DNA of 64,000 nucleotides from UBA4416 sp048498515 (GCA_048498515.1 JBEHXV010000012.1:62001-126000), one strand, 5' to 3'. Shown: positions 31,506 through 40,867, numbered from the stretch's first letter. A program made the numbers and translations. Notes: a model not told the origin generated them from the sequence alone.

Positions 31506-34262
31506 TTATGGCCTCATTAAAATGTAAGAGAACTTCATGTTTACAAGCAGGCCGGTTGATGCGCTCACATTGTAGGTCATGGTACCGTTGGAGGAAATGT
31601 AGGCATTGTTAAGGGATACGGCACCCGGGCTTAAATTATGATCGTTTAAGGTAACCACTACCACATCGCCCGTTAATGCTCCCGGAATAGAAACAGTACC
31701 CGAATTATTTCCTAGTGTCAGCAACAGCGATGCACTTACACTGCCATAACTTATGGTTGAAAAGGCTTTACTTGTTGCACCCAATTTTACATTCCCCGTG
31801 TTAATGTCAAAATTAGCGGTCGGGGCAGTTGTTCCAATAGCAATGCTTCCGGTTGGCGTAATGCGCAGTCGTTCCACATTATTGGTTCTTACAGCCAGCG
31901 CATTAGCATCTGTTGTTCCCAAAAAATTAGTAGCGGGTGTTGTTCCCGCGTTACCCGTTAAATGCCAATCCGATGGAATAGCCACGCTACCGCCACCCGT
32001 AGAAAGAGTGATGGTATTTCCTAAGATAGACAAGCTTTGCGAAGGACTACTGATGGTGTAATTGGGGGCCGTACCTGTTACTGAAATATTTGTGCTTTGG
32101 GTTATGGTTGTTGGTGGCAATGTTACGCTACCGCCGCCGGCCGATAAATTCAACGTATTGCCCGAAATAGACAAGCTTTGCGAAGGACTGCTAATGGTGT
32201 AATTTGGAGCAGTACCACTTACTGTAATATTTGTTCCCGATGCAATGGACGTACTTTGTGTGGCAGCACTAATGGTATAGTTTGGCGCCGTGCCACTCAC
32301 TGTAACATTAGCGCCTTGGGTAATTGTTGTGGAAGACGTTGAAGGTAAAGTAACACTGCCACCACCTGCAGAGAGATTGAGAGTATTACCGCTAATGGAT
32401 AAGGTTTGCGTAGCTATAGTCAATGTTTGATTTGGGTAAGTGCCGCTTATGGTTGCATTGCCTATGGCCGTTAATGTTGGCGTAACCGCATTTACGGTGT
32501 AATCCGGAGCGCTACCGTTAATTGTGATATTTGTTCCCTGCGTAATGCTTGTTGTTGGCATTGATGGAAGGGTAATGCTGCCACCGCCGTCAGAAAGGTT
32601 CAGGGTGTTACCAGAAATGGACAAACTCTGTGAAGGGCTGCTGATGGTATAATTTGGTGCGGTACCACTTACTGTAATGTTTGTACCCGAAGCAATGGAC
32701 GTTGTTTGCGTAGCCGCACTGATGGTATAGTTGGGTGCGGCACCGCTTACTGTTACATTCGAGCCTTGCGTAATAGTGGTAGTTGGTGTTGAGGGCAATA
32801 CCACATTGCCACCACCCGATGATAAATTAATGGTGTTGCCTGAAATGGATAAGGTTTGGGTAGGCACATCAATGGTTTGATTTGGATAAGTGCCGCTTAC
32901 CGAAGCGTTGCCGGTTGCTGTTAAAGTTGGTGTCACCGCGCTGATGGTATAATCAGGAGCAGTACCGTTTACCATCACGTTCGAACCTTGTGTAATAGTA
33001 GTGGTTGGTATTGATGGCAATACCACATCGCCACCGCCTGATGATAAATTAATTGTATTGCCTGAAATGGATAAGGTTTGGGTTGGAACATCAATGTTTT
33101 GATTTGGATAAGTGCCGCTTACCGAAGCATTGCCGGTGGCTGTTAAAGTTGGCGTCACCGCGCTGATGGTATAATTTGGCGAAGCGCCGCTCACCATTAC
33201 ATTGTTCCCCTGGTCAATAGTAGTAACAGGCGCTTGGGGTAATACCACATTGCCACCACCCGAAGATAAACTCACTGTATTGCCTGTAATGGACAAACTC
33301 TGTGTAGGCACATCAATGGTTTGATTTGGATAAGTGCCACTCAACGAAGCATTGCCGGTGGCCATGAGCGTTGGCGTTATAGCACTGATGGTATAGGACG
33401 AGGACGTTCCGTTAACAATCACATTTGTGCCTTGCGTAACGGAGGTAGTGGGGAGCGTAACGGCATTGCCGTTACTTATCGACAGCTGATCGGCTGCAAT
33501 GCTTAAAGAAGGTGTACTGGAAATGGTGTAATTTGGCGCTGTGCCCGCAACCGTAATATTGCTGTTGCCAGAGGTAACGGTGTTTGCCGCGGCAGGATTG
33601 ATCGTATAGTTCGGATAAGCTCCTGCAACATCGGCACCCGTAATGGTTACTACCTGGTTGGTTGCCGTATTTGTAATTGTTCCTCCCGAAATGCTGATCC
33701 CTGTTCCCGGAGCGTATTCCGGCAACAAAACAGTATTGCCGTTGCTTATTGAAATAGAATTGCCTGTGACACTTAAACTTGGCGTTGGAACCGTAATGTT
33801 ATAATTTGCCGGTGATGTATTTGAGATGGTATTGGGAGCGTTGATCGTAAGGGTAGGATTGGGATTGGAGTTAGCCGCATACATGGCATAAGGCACTGAT
33901 AAAAAACCCGTTCTTCCACCCAATTGGGTAAAACCAAGGCCCATATCCACCCAAACCTCATAGCTCACATCGCCTGTTTGCCAGTTAATGGATGAGAACG
34001 CACCCGATTGGATTGCCCCTCCACCAATGCGCAGGTTAAAGTATCCAAAATCGTTGGTGGTTATTGTATGAAGCTCTTCATAGGAAGCTGCAGTGGCTAC
34101 CATGGTATTATAGATCTTAAACTCTACCTGTATATTTGAATTTGCTTTTATTTGTCCGCTTAAATCACGGGCTATAGCCTGGTACGGAATGTATGGGGGA
34201 GCCTGCGCTTTTAACAGGAGGGAACAGAGCACAAAAAGGCAAAAAACACTAAATCGTTTCAT
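31506..34262 (-). CDS. Large repetitive surface protein (tail-fibre/adhesin-like)
   Basis: A 918-residue protein with a signal peptide and the N-terminal domain IPYQAIARDLSGQI, ending VPYAMYAANS, which precedes repeats in many Bacteroidota surface proteins. Residues of about 150-760 are repeats of two alternating kinds, such as TLTATGNASVSGTYPNQTID / SISGNTINLSSGGGNVVLP and SIASGTNITVSGTAPNYTIS. The composition is Thr, Ser, Asn, Gly and Ile, with very few Cys or charged residues. The last part (VRTNNVERLRITPTGSIAIG) resembles tail-fibre trimerisation regions. No T9SS sorting domain is visible; the neighbour may provide export. Surface adhesion is an inference. Confidence 0.75.
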   Translation of the reverse strand: MKRFSVFCLFVLCSLLLKAQAPPYIPYQAIARDLSGQIKANSNIQVEFKIYNTMVATAASYEELHTITTNDFGYFNLRIGGGAIQSGAFSSINWQTGDVSYEVWVDMGLGFTQLGGRTGFLSVPYAMYAANSNPNPTLTINAPNTISNTSPANYNITVPTPSLSVTGNSISISNGNTVLLPEYAPGTGISISGGTITNTATNQVVTITGADVAGAYPNYTINPAAANTVTSGNSNITVAGTAPNYTISSTPSLSIAADQLSISNGNAVTLPTTSVTQGTNVIVNGTSSSYTISAITPTLMATGNASLSGTYPNQTIDVPTQSLSITGNTVSLSSGGGNVVLPQAPVTTIDQGNNVMVSGASPNYTISAVTPTLTATGNASVSGTYPNQNIDVPTQTLSISGNTINLSSGGGDVVLPSIPTTTITQGSNVMVNGTAPDYTISAVTPTLTATGNASVSGTYPNQTIDVPTQTLSISGNTINLSSGGGNVVLPSTPTTTITQGSNVTVSGAAPNYTISAATQTTSIASGTNITVSGTAPNYTISSPSQSLSISGNTLNLSDGGGSITLPSMPTTSITQGTNITINGSAPDYTVNAVTPTLTAIGNATISGTYPNQTLTIATQTLSISGNTLNLSAGGGSVTLPSTSSTTITQGANVTVSGTAPNYTISAATQSTSIASGTNITVSGTAPNYTISSPSQSLSISGNTLNLSAGGGSVTLPPTTITQSTNISVTGTAPNYTISSPSQSLSILGNTITLSTGGGSVAIPSDWHLTGNAGTTPATNFLGTTDANALAVRTNNVERLRITPTGSIAIGTTAPTANFDINTGNVKLGATSKAFSTISYGSVSASLLLTLGNNSGTVSIPGALTGDVVVVTLNDHNLSPGAVSLNNAYISSNGTMTYNVSASTGLLVNMKFSYILMRP
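32040..33780 (-). repeat. Degenerate coding repeats of the adhesin gene
   Basis: Blocks encoding SGTAPNYTIS, SISGNTxNLS and GGGSVTLP recur about every 75 codons, in two alternating types, with high nucleotide identity between neighbours. Recombination between copies could change the length of the protein. Confidence 0.75.
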
Positions 34263-34473
34263 TTGTTAAATGTAATAAATCTTACTAATGTAAGAAATTG
34301 TGCAAATTTGTAAATAATTTTCGGAGTATCAATGCTTTATCTCTTTTAAAAGCAGCCTGTATCTTTTCAAAAATCAGGTATTATACTAACACAAATCTGT
34401 TTAAAACATCGCTTATGATCTAATTTACCCTTACTATTCTCCAGTAACTTCGTGTAATTATAAAATAAGCTCT

Positions 34474-35202
34474 ATGATGTCTTTCATTCTCCAGATCACC
34501 AATACGGTAGCTGCCGCGGTAGCTGATACGATGGCTCAACCCGCCACTACAGGCATACAAACAACGCCTGAACTGCCCCCTAACGAGCTTCATGTGTTCG
34601 ACATTATAGCCCAGGCATGGGTCATTATGATCCCGCTTGCATTATTGCTTTTGGTTTCCATTTATGTTATGGTTGAACGTTTATTGACCATTTCCAAGGC
34701 TTCTAAAAAGAACGCTACGTTATTGCCAAGTATTAAAGACATGATAAACAGCGGCAACCTGGCCAATGCCCGTAACTTATGCAAAAGCGTGAATACACCC
34801 GAATCCATCATGCTTGAACAGGGCATTTCGCGTATTGGCCAAAGCATGACCGAGATCCGTGAGGCAATGGATAAGTCGGCCTCGGCTGAATTAGCGAGCC
34901 TTGAAAAGCACATGAGCGTTTTAAATATTACCGGCCGTATTGCCCCTATGTTTGGTTTTATTGGTACCATTATTGGGGTTATTGAGATCTTCTATAAAAT
35001 TTCGGTTGCAAAAACCGTTGAGATCGAAGTGATCTCATCCGGTTTATATGTAAAAATGGTGAGCTCCTGCGGCGGTTTAATTGTAGGTGTAATTGCATTT
35101 ATTGGTTACCACTGGTTAAATTCAAAAATCGACCGCCTGGCGCATCGCATGGAAGAAACCCAGATCGCGTTTTTAGACATCCTGAACGAACCGAGTAAGT
35201 AA
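34474..35202 (+). CDS. MotA/TolQ/ExbB proton-channel protein
   Basis: A 242-residue inner-membrane protein. The first membrane helix is near 45-65 (AWVIMIPLALLLLVSIYVMV). A cytoplasmic domain follows. Two further helices lie around ITGRIAPMFGFIGTIIGVIEIF and GLYVKMVSSCGGLIVGVIAFIGYHWL. These hold the GFIGTIIG and small-residue patterns of the channel family. With the ExbD and TonB-like genes downstream it should form the proton-driven complex that energises outer-membrane transport. A TAACTTCG element near 34443 may be the -7 box. The preceding 200 bases hold no other gene. Confidence 0.9.
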   Translation: MMSFILQITNTVAAAVADTMAQPATTGIQTTPELPPNELHVFDIIAQAWVIMIPLALLLLVSIYVMVERLLTISKASKKNATLLPSIKDMINSGNLANARNLCKSVNTPESIMLEQGISRIGQSMTEIREAMDKSASAELASLEKHMSVLNITGRIAPMFGFIGTIIGVIEIFYKISVAKTVEIEVISSGLYVKMVSSCGGLIVGVIAFIGYHWLNSKIDRLAHRMEETQIAFLDILNEPSK

Positions 35203-35277
35203 TTATAAATGTTGAATGATAAATTATAAATGTTATCACATTCGCCATTTATCATTTAAAATCTAACATTTCAAAAC

Positions 35278-35688
35278 ATGGGACTACGTAAAAAAGCACA
35301 TAAAGAAGCGGAAGTAAGCACAGAGGCCTTGAACGACATCATGTTCTTCCTGCTGTTATTCTTCCTTATTCTATCCACCATGGTAAGCCCTAATGCCATT
35401 AAAGTAAACCTTCCGAGTTCTAAACCCACAAAACCGGTCGATAATAACAAGCATCCTATTCACCTGGATGTATCAAACAACCGTAACTATTTTGTAGATG
35501 GGCAGCCGGTAGATTTTTCAATATTGGAAACCACCCTGGTAGCTAAAATTAACGGAGATCCTGAACCTACCGTTGTACTGCAAATGGATAAGGATTTAAG
35601 CATACAGGATGCGGTGGATGTGATGATTATTGTGGATAAACTGAAATGCAAAATGGTTTGGGCAACCAAACCGTCAAACGGGAAATAG
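35278..35688 (+). CDS. ExbD/TolR-family biopolymer transport protein
   Basis: A 136-residue protein: a short cytoplasmic part (EVSTEALNDIMFFLLLFFLIL with the essential membrane Asp), one membrane helix, and a periplasmic domain (VKVNLPSSKPT from position about 42, VVLQMDKDLSIQDAVDVMIIVDKL). The order Asn-Asp-Ile-Met in the helix start is the usual proton-carrying site. It sits between the ExbB-like and TonB-like genes, 75 and 2 bases away. Confidence 0.92.
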   Translation: MGLRKKAHKEAEVSTEALNDIMFFLLLFFLILSTMVSPNAIKVNLPSSKPTKPVDNNKHPIHLDVSNNRNYFVDGQPVDFSILETTLVAKINGDPEPTVVLQMDKDLSIQDAVDVMIIVDKLKCKMVWATKPSNGK

Positions 35689-35690
35689 TT

Positions 35691-36572
35691 ATGATCTTAT
35701 CAAGGGAAGAAGAAAATAAAAACAGAATGATCTCGCTGGGGGTTTCCCTATCGATCTTGACGCTGCTTTTGCTGTTCCTGCTTTTTTATACCATTATCAC
35801 TCCAAATCCTCCATTCCCTGAAACCATCCCGGGTGGTGGCGGTGGCGGCATCGAATTCAACATTGGTAATTTAATTGAAGGCACCGGTAATGTAGAGAAT
35901 AATGGAATTGGTGAGGCCGTGAAAGTTGTAGAAAGCACAGAAGTAACAACCCCTCCTACCCCAACAACTAATAATGAAGAGCTGGTAACTTCCGAACAGG
36001 GTGAAGACATCAACATCACGAAAAACGACACTAAAACCCCTGAAACACAAACCACCAACCAAACGGTGGTTATTCCGGTGAAGCCTCATGTAAAAACAGC
36101 TGCCGAATTAATGAAAGAAAAATTCGAAAAAAATAAAGGCAAGAATGGCGGTGGTGATGGCAATAGCGGACATGAAGGAAACGATGGCCGGCCCGATGGG
36201 AACCCTAACACCAATGGAACTGGCGGTACTGGCGGCGGCACCGGTGGTGGCGATGGCACAGGAGATGGCCCTGGCAAAGGACCTGGAACCGGGCCCGGAA
36301 ATGGGGGTTACGGATTTAGCCTGGCAGGAAGAGCTGTTGTTTCTCCTCCTCCCATATCAAAAGATACCAAAGAAGAAGGAAAGGTGGTGGTAGAGATTAC
36401 CGTGGATAAAACGGGCAAAGTTATCAAAGCCGAACCAACCGGCCGCGGAACTAATACCAATAGCGTGATGCTGAAAACAAAGGCGCGTCAGGCTGCCTTA
36501 GCTACAAAGTTTAATGTAAGCGGTGAGTTTGAAGAGCAAAAAGGAACCTTAACGATCATCTTTAGCTTCTAA
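35691..36572 (+). CDS. TonB-like energy transducer with glycine-rich linker
   Basis: A 293-residue protein. The ATG at 35691, two bases after the ExbD stop, is preferred over the open frame from 35646, which overlaps exbD. A single membrane helix (SILTLLLLFLLFYTIITPNPPF) is followed by a periplasmic linker that is glycine- and asparagine-rich (NGGGDGNSGHEGNDG, GTGGTGGGTGGG) instead of the usual proline/lysine-rich one. The C-terminal domain has AGRAVVSPPPISKDTKEEG, VVVEITVDKTGKVIKAEP and a final strand. It should carry energy from the ExbB/ExbD motor to outer-membrane receptors. The exact receptor is unknown. Confidence 0.82.
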   Translation: MILSREEENKNRMISLGVSLSILTLLLLFLLFYTIITPNPPFPETIPGGGGGGIEFNIGNLIEGTGNVENNGIGEAVKVVESTEVTTPPTPTTNNEELVTSEQGEDINITKNDTKTPETQTTNQTVVIPVKPHVKTAAELMKEKFEKNKGKNGGGDGNSGHEGNDGRPDGNPNTNGTGGTGGGTGGGDGTGDGPGKGPGTGPGNGGYGFSLAGRAVVSPPPISKDTKEEGKVVVEITVDKTGKVIKAEPTGRGTNTNSVMLKTKARQAALATKFNVSGEFEEQKGTLTIIFSF

Positions 36573-36616
36573 CATGTTATTTGTCCCTCGTCATGCATCT
36601 TTAATTTTTTAAAGCT

Positions 36617-37921
36617 ATGACCTACCCGCAAACACTTGACTACCTGTTCTCAAAACTTCCCATGTACCAGCGTGTAGGCGCTGCGGCTTACAAGGCCGAC
36701 CTCAACAATACCATTGCCATTTGTAATGCCTTAGGAAATCCTGAAAAAAAATTAAAATGCGTGCACGTGGCCGGCACCAATGGCAAAGGCTCTTCATCGC
36801 ACATGCTGGCTGCCATATTGCAAAAAGCAGGTTACAAAACAGGTTTATACACCTCGCCACATTTGGTTGATTTCAGGGAACGCATTAAAATAAACGGGAA
36901 ACCAATTCCAAAAGCGGATGTGGTAAAGTTTGTTGAAGCATACCAACCCGTTTTTGAAAAAACAGAGCCTTCCTTTTTTGAATGGACGGTTGGCTTGGCT
37001 TTTCATTATTTTGAGCAACAGGAGGTAGATGTAGCCGTTATTGAAGTCGGACTCGGGGGAAGACTTGATTCAACCAATGTGATTAGCCCGGTAGCATGCC
37101 TTATTACCAATATTGGCATGGACCACATGAATTTGTTAGGCGACACGCTTCCAAAAATAGCGGAAGAAAAAGCCGGCATTATTAAATCGCGCGTCCCTGT
37201 TACTATTAGCCAAACCCAGCTCGAGGTAATCTCCGTGTTTAATAATAAAGCAAAGGAATTAAAATCCCCGATTGAGTTTGCTGATAAAAATTACAAGGTA
37301 CTTTCAACAAATCACCAAAAACAAGCATTCTCCATAGAACTGCTTCATAAAAAAACAAATACCAAACACCTTTACAAGCTCGACCTGCAGGGCTCTTACC
37401 AGGTAAAGAACCTAATGGGTGTTTTAAATACGATTGAGATCCTGAAACAAAAAGGATTTATGATAGAGGAGGAAAATATTTTTACGGGCTTAACACAAGT
37501 ACAAAAACTAACAGGTCTGCACGGAAGATGGGAAACCCTTCATGAAAAGCCTTTGGTGATTGCCGACACCGGGCACAACGAAGATGGCATTAAAGAAGTG
37601 CTGGAAAATTTAAAACGCTATACTTATAAAACACTGCACTTTGTGTTGGGTGTGGTAAACGATAAGGACATTTCCAAAATTTTAAAACTGCTTCCAAAAG
37701 ATGCTGTGTACTATTTTTGCAAAGCCACCATACCAAGAGCTTTAGACGAAAATGAATTAGCTGTACGGGCCAAAAAAATTGGACTTGCCGGAAAAACATT
37801 TAAAACCGTTCCTGAAGCTTTGCAAAAGGCCATGAAGCAAGCCAAAGCAAACGACCTTGTATTTGTAGGAGGAAGTACCTTTACCGTAGCGGATGCATTA
37901 TCAGAAAACCAAGCGCAATAG
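36617..37921 (+). CDS. folC: Folylpolyglutamate/dihydrofolate synthase
   Basis: A 434-residue cytosolic enzyme of the Mur-ligase fold that adds glutamate to folates and can form dihydrofolate. The P-loop is HVAGTNGKGSSSHML near 50-62. YTSPHLVDFRERI, VIEVGLGGRLDSTNVI and TNIGMDHMNLLGDTLPKIAEEKAGI are the diagnostic FolC motifs, and the C-terminal domain has ADTGHNEDGIKE. All catalytic segments are present and the length is normal. It follows the TonB-like gene by 44 bases and is two bases ahead of the aminopeptidase gene. Confidence 0.96.
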   Translation: MTYPQTLDYLFSKLPMYQRVGAAAYKADLNNTIAICNALGNPEKKLKCVHVAGTNGKGSSSHMLAAILQKAGYKTGLYTSPHLVDFRERIKINGKPIPKADVVKFVEAYQPVFEKTEPSFFEWTVGLAFHYFEQQEVDVAVIEVGLGGRLDSTNVISPVACLITNIGMDHMNLLGDTLPKIAEEKAGIIKSRVPVTISQTQLEVISVFNNKAKELKSPIEFADKNYKVLSTNHQKQAFSIELLHKKTNTKHLYKLDLQGSYQVKNLMGVLNTIEILKQKGFMIEEENIFTGLTQVQKLTGLHGRWETLHEKPLVIADTGHNEDGIKEVLENLKRYTYKTLHFVLGVVNDKDISKILKLLPKDAVYYFCKATIPRALDENELAVRAKKIGLAGKTFKTVPEALQKAMKQAKANDLVFVGGSTFTVADALSENQAQ

Positions 37922-37923
37922 AA

Positions 37924-39717
37924 ATGATAAAAAATACTTCCGCTAAACTTATTTACATTCTCATTATATCTGTTGCCCTGGGCAGCTGCATGAGCTTAGG
38001 TATCAATTATAACTACAAAACACCTAAACACGCGTCAAAATTACCACCATTTACAATGAAGGATTCGTTAATTGGTTACAACAGCGTGTACCGTTCCTGC
38101 TACGATGTAAAACATTACGACATTGATATAAATTTCGACATTCCTAAAAAAACAATTTCGGGTAATGTTACCACACGTTTTCAATTGCTAACTGATTCTA
38201 AAAAAATTCAGCTAGACCTTGACGAGCAATTTGTTATTGACTCCATTTCCCAAAACGGAAAACCCCTATCCTATCAAAGAAGATACACGGCCGTTTTTGT
38301 CGACCTGGTTTCAACCGATAAAAACCAACACATTACCATTTGTTACCATGGCATCCCAAAAACTGCAAAAAGTCCGCCCTGGGCCGGGGGCTTTGTATGG
38401 AAAAAAGATAAATCAGGGAATCCTTTTGTATCTGTAGCCTGCGAAGGTGACGGGGCAAAAACCTGGCTCCCAATAAAAACGTATTTAGGCGACGAGCCGG
38501 ATAGTGTAACAACACATTTCACCGTGCCAAAAAATTTAATGGCCATATCAAACGGAAATTTGATTTCAACCAAAGAAAATGGTGATACTAAAACCTACTC
38601 CTGGCAAACCTCCTATCTTATAAATCCTTACAACATTACATTCTATGTTGGCGATTATAAATTAATCGAGGCCCCATATAAGTGCATTGATGGGGAAGCA
38701 ATGATGTTGCGTTATTATGTATTACCCGAAAATTACGAAAAAGCGAAAACGCATTTCAAGCAAGTTGAAACCATTCTTAAAACATATGAAGAGTTATTCG
38801 GAAAATATCCATGGCCTAAAGATGGTTATAAACTGGTTGAAAGCCCGTTTGCAGGAATGGAACACCAAACAGCCATTGCTTATGGTAATGGCTACAAGAA
38901 CGAACGAAATGAAAACTACGATTATATTGTATTGCATGAAACAGCGCATGAATGGTGGGGCAATGCCGTGTCTGCAGCCGATTTCTCGGATGTATGGATC
39001 CACGAAGGCATTGCCACATATGCGGAAGCTTTGTATGTAGAAAAAACAAAAGGCTACAAAAGCTACATTGATTACACTTACTGGACCGCCATATCGGTCA
39101 TGAACAAAAAACCCATTAAAGGTCCCCAGGGACTCTATTATTGGAATTACAAAGACGGTGATGTATACATGAAAGGAGCCAGTATGCTCCATACTTTGCG
39201 GAACCACATTAACAATGACACGCTTTTCTTATCCATCTTAAAAACATTTTTTAAAACTTACTGCTATAAAACTGCTTCTACAAAAGATTTCATTGAGATT
39301 GCCAACAGGCTTAGCGGTCAGGATCTCAATCTTTTCTTCAACCAGTATTTGTACAGGCGCGAGTCGCCATTACTGAAATGGAATTTTGAACATGATACTG
39401 CAAGGGACAAAGATGTATTGATATACCAGTTTGACAGAGTTGTAGATGATTTTACCTTACAAATTTGTGTGGAACAAGGAAAACAAACATTCTACATCAG
39501 GCCAAAAACAAAAGTGCAGTTTGTTGAATTGCCAAGTCCTGCCATCATTCCTGTTTCCATGAATACCAAAAATAGTTATGTGCAGGATGGGTACAAGAAA
39601 TTAAAGCTGAAAAAAAATAATCCAGAGCCCGCACGTATTCTCTTTACTGCAGTTCCAGCAAATGTGAAGCCTGTGCTGACCTCAGCATTGTCTTGTCACT
39701 TAGCAATTATTTCATAA
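37924..39717 (+). CDS. M1-family zinc aminopeptidase, lipoprotein
   Basis: A 597-residue protein with a signal and lipobox ALGSC (Cys22), so it is probably anchored in a membrane facing the periplasm or surface. The N-terminal beta domain (YDVKHYDIDINFDIPKKTISG) and the GxMEN-like motif, here FAGMEHQTAIAY, bind the substrate amino terminus. The zinc site is His338-Glu339 and His342 in HETAHEWWG with Glu361 in WIHEGIATYAE, at the normal 18-residue spacing. It releases amino acids from peptide N-termini. The gene is two bases after folC. Confidence 0.92.
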   Translation: MIKNTSAKLIYILIISVALGSCMSLGINYNYKTPKHASKLPPFTMKDSLIGYNSVYRSCYDVKHYDIDINFDIPKKTISGNVTTRFQLLTDSKKIQLDLDEQFVIDSISQNGKPLSYQRRYTAVFVDLVSTDKNQHITICYHGIPKTAKSPPWAGGFVWKKDKSGNPFVSVACEGDGAKTWLPIKTYLGDEPDSVTTHFTVPKNLMAISNGNLISTKENGDTKTYSWQTSYLINPYNITFYVGDYKLIEAPYKCIDGEAMMLRYYVLPENYEKAKTHFKQVETILKTYEELFGKYPWPKDGYKLVESPFAGMEHQTAIAYGNGYKNERNENYDYIVLHETAHEWWGNAVSAADFSDVWIHEGIATYAEALYVEKTKGYKSYIDYTYWTAISVMNKKPIKGPQGLYYWNYKDGDVYMKGASMLHTLRNHINNDTLFLSILKTFFKTYCYKTASTKDFIEIANRLSGQDLNLFFNQYLYRRESPLLKWNFEHDTARDKDVLIYQFDRVVDDFTLQICVEQGKQTFYIRPKTKVQFVELPSPAIIPVSMNTKNSYVQDGYKKLKLKKNNPEPARILFTAVPANVKPVLTSALSCHLAIIS

Positions 39718-39826
39718 AATTTTAACTGGTTGATTTATAATTATTTCGCTTTTTATTCATCCCTTTTTAAATCCATCATTGAATAACATCCGTAAATCAT
39801 TCAAAACCTTTAAAAACTAAACCACC

Positions 39827-40219
39827 ATGAAAACATTATTTTTAGCGGCAGCCTTATTATCATTAGGCTTAAGCGCAACAGCAAAAACAACAACGGTTGA
39901 TAACGTAATAACTACTATCAATGACCCGATGTGGAAAAAATCGGAAACAGGAACCTGGATGGGTGCTAACAAAACCTGGTATAAACTAAATCCAAAAGAC
40001 GCTACTATCTGGTGGTCGAAAGACGGAAAAAAATGGGAAATGGTAAAAGACGGCATGTGGCAGGACAAAGACGGAAAATGGTTAAAAATAGTTGACAAAG
40101 ACCTGAAATGGTCGGCCGATGGCGGCAAAACCTGGTCGCAGGTTCCTGAATGGAAATGGGAAGGCACCGATGGCAAATGGTACAAGTTTGATGCCAGCTG
40201 GAGTTTATGGCAGGCATAA
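39827..40219 (+). CDS. Small secreted Trp-rich repeat protein
   Basis: A 130-residue protein with signal peptide MKTLFLAAALLSLGLSATA. The mature part holds about five units of roughly 18-20 residues with the core W-x-DGK-x-W: GANKTWYKL, WWSKDGKKWEMV, MWQDKDGKWLKI, WSADGGKTWSQV and WEGTDGKWYKF. There are fifteen or so tryptophans. Repeats with this spacing suggest a small beta structure, perhaps a sugar- or wall-binding module, but no family is recognised. It is a single unit with a terminator, directly upstream of an ECF sigma pair. Confidence 0.6.
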   Translation: MKTLFLAAALLSLGLSATAKTTTVDNVITTINDPMWKKSETGTWMGANKTWYKLNPKDATIWWSKDGKKWEMVKDGMWQDKDGKWLKIVDKDLKWSADGGKTWSQVPEWKWEGTDGKWYKFDASWSLWQA

Positions 40220-40242
40220 TAATTACAGATTTAAGAAAAAAT

Positions 40243-40274
40243 AAAAAACAGCTGAACGTTTCAGCTGTTTTTTT
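40243..40274 (+). terminator. Strong intrinsic terminator
   Basis: Stem aaaaaacagctgaa / ttcagctgtttttt around a short cgt loop. It ends the Trp-rich protein gene. Confidence 0.92.
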
Positions 40275-40306
40275 CTATGAACTAATATCGTATCTTCAAT
40301 AAAGAT

Positions 40307-40867
40307 TTGGCTGCTAAACAAACATATACCCAGGATGAATTGATTGTGCTGATAAGGGAGCGTAACCAAAAAGCGTTTTCCTATTTATACGATAATTATT
40401 CGCAGGCCTTGTTCGGGGTTATTCAAAACATTATTAAAGATCAGGAAGAATCGGAAGATGTGTTGCAAAATACATTTTTGAAGATCTGGAACAACTTTGC
40501 CAGTTATGATGAGCAAAAAGGCAGGCTGTATACCTGGATGCTGAACATAGCAAGAAACCTGGCTATTGACAGCACACGCTCCAAACACGAAAAAATAAAA
40601 AATAAAATCCAGGAAACAAGCGACTCCGTATATCATAAAAACAATTTATACACCGAAAACAATTCGCACGATTCAATCGGACTTAAAGGCATTTTGGATA
40701 ATTTAAAAGCCGACCAGAAAGAAATAATTGACCTTGCCTATTATGAAGGTTATACACAAGAGGAGATCTCTAAAAAACTGAACCTCCCTCTTGGTACTGT
40801 AAAAACAAAAGTGAGACAAGCTATTTTAATTCTCCGGGACCTGACAAAAAAAGAAATTTTACAGTGA
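40307..40867 (+). CDS. ECF RNA polymerase sigma factor
   Basis: A 186-residue sigma factor with a TTG start; the frame upstream has a stop at 40283 and no ATG or GTG. Region 2 (about 20-90) has AFSYLYDNYSQALFGVIQNI, SEDVLQNTFLKIWNNF and GRLYTWMLNIARNLAID, the DNA-melting part. Region 4 (about 125-180) has DLAYYEGYTQEEISKKLNLPLGTVKTKVRQAI (positions about 143-174), the -35 reader. The overlapping downstream gene encodes an RskA-like anti-sigma factor, so activity is set by release from the membrane. A TATCTTCA -7-like element lies eight bases before the start. Confidence 0.93.
   Translation: MAAKQTYTQDELIVLIRERNQKAFSYLYDNYSQALFGVIQNIIKDQEESEDVLQNTFLKIWNNFASYDEQKGRLYTWMLNIARNLAIDSTRSKHEKIKNKIQETSDSVYHKNNLYTENNSHDSIGLKGILDNLKADQKEIIDLAYYEGYTQEEISKKLNLPLGTVKTKVRQAILILRDLTKKEILQ

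Noticed and set aside
31753..32061. Open frame opposite the adhesin gene
   Set aside because: It mirrors the low-complexity repeats of the minus-strand gene, whose signal peptide, domains and operon position are clear.
36145..36393. Frames opposite or shifted within the glycine-rich TonB linker
   Set aside because: They arise from the GGT/GGC-rich codons of the real gene and lack any start signal.
39739..39760. TGGTTGATTTATAATT ahead of the Trp-rich protein as a further sigma-54-type site
   Set aside because: The second element is about three bases too close to TGG for -24/-12 geometry, and the -24 box is poor.
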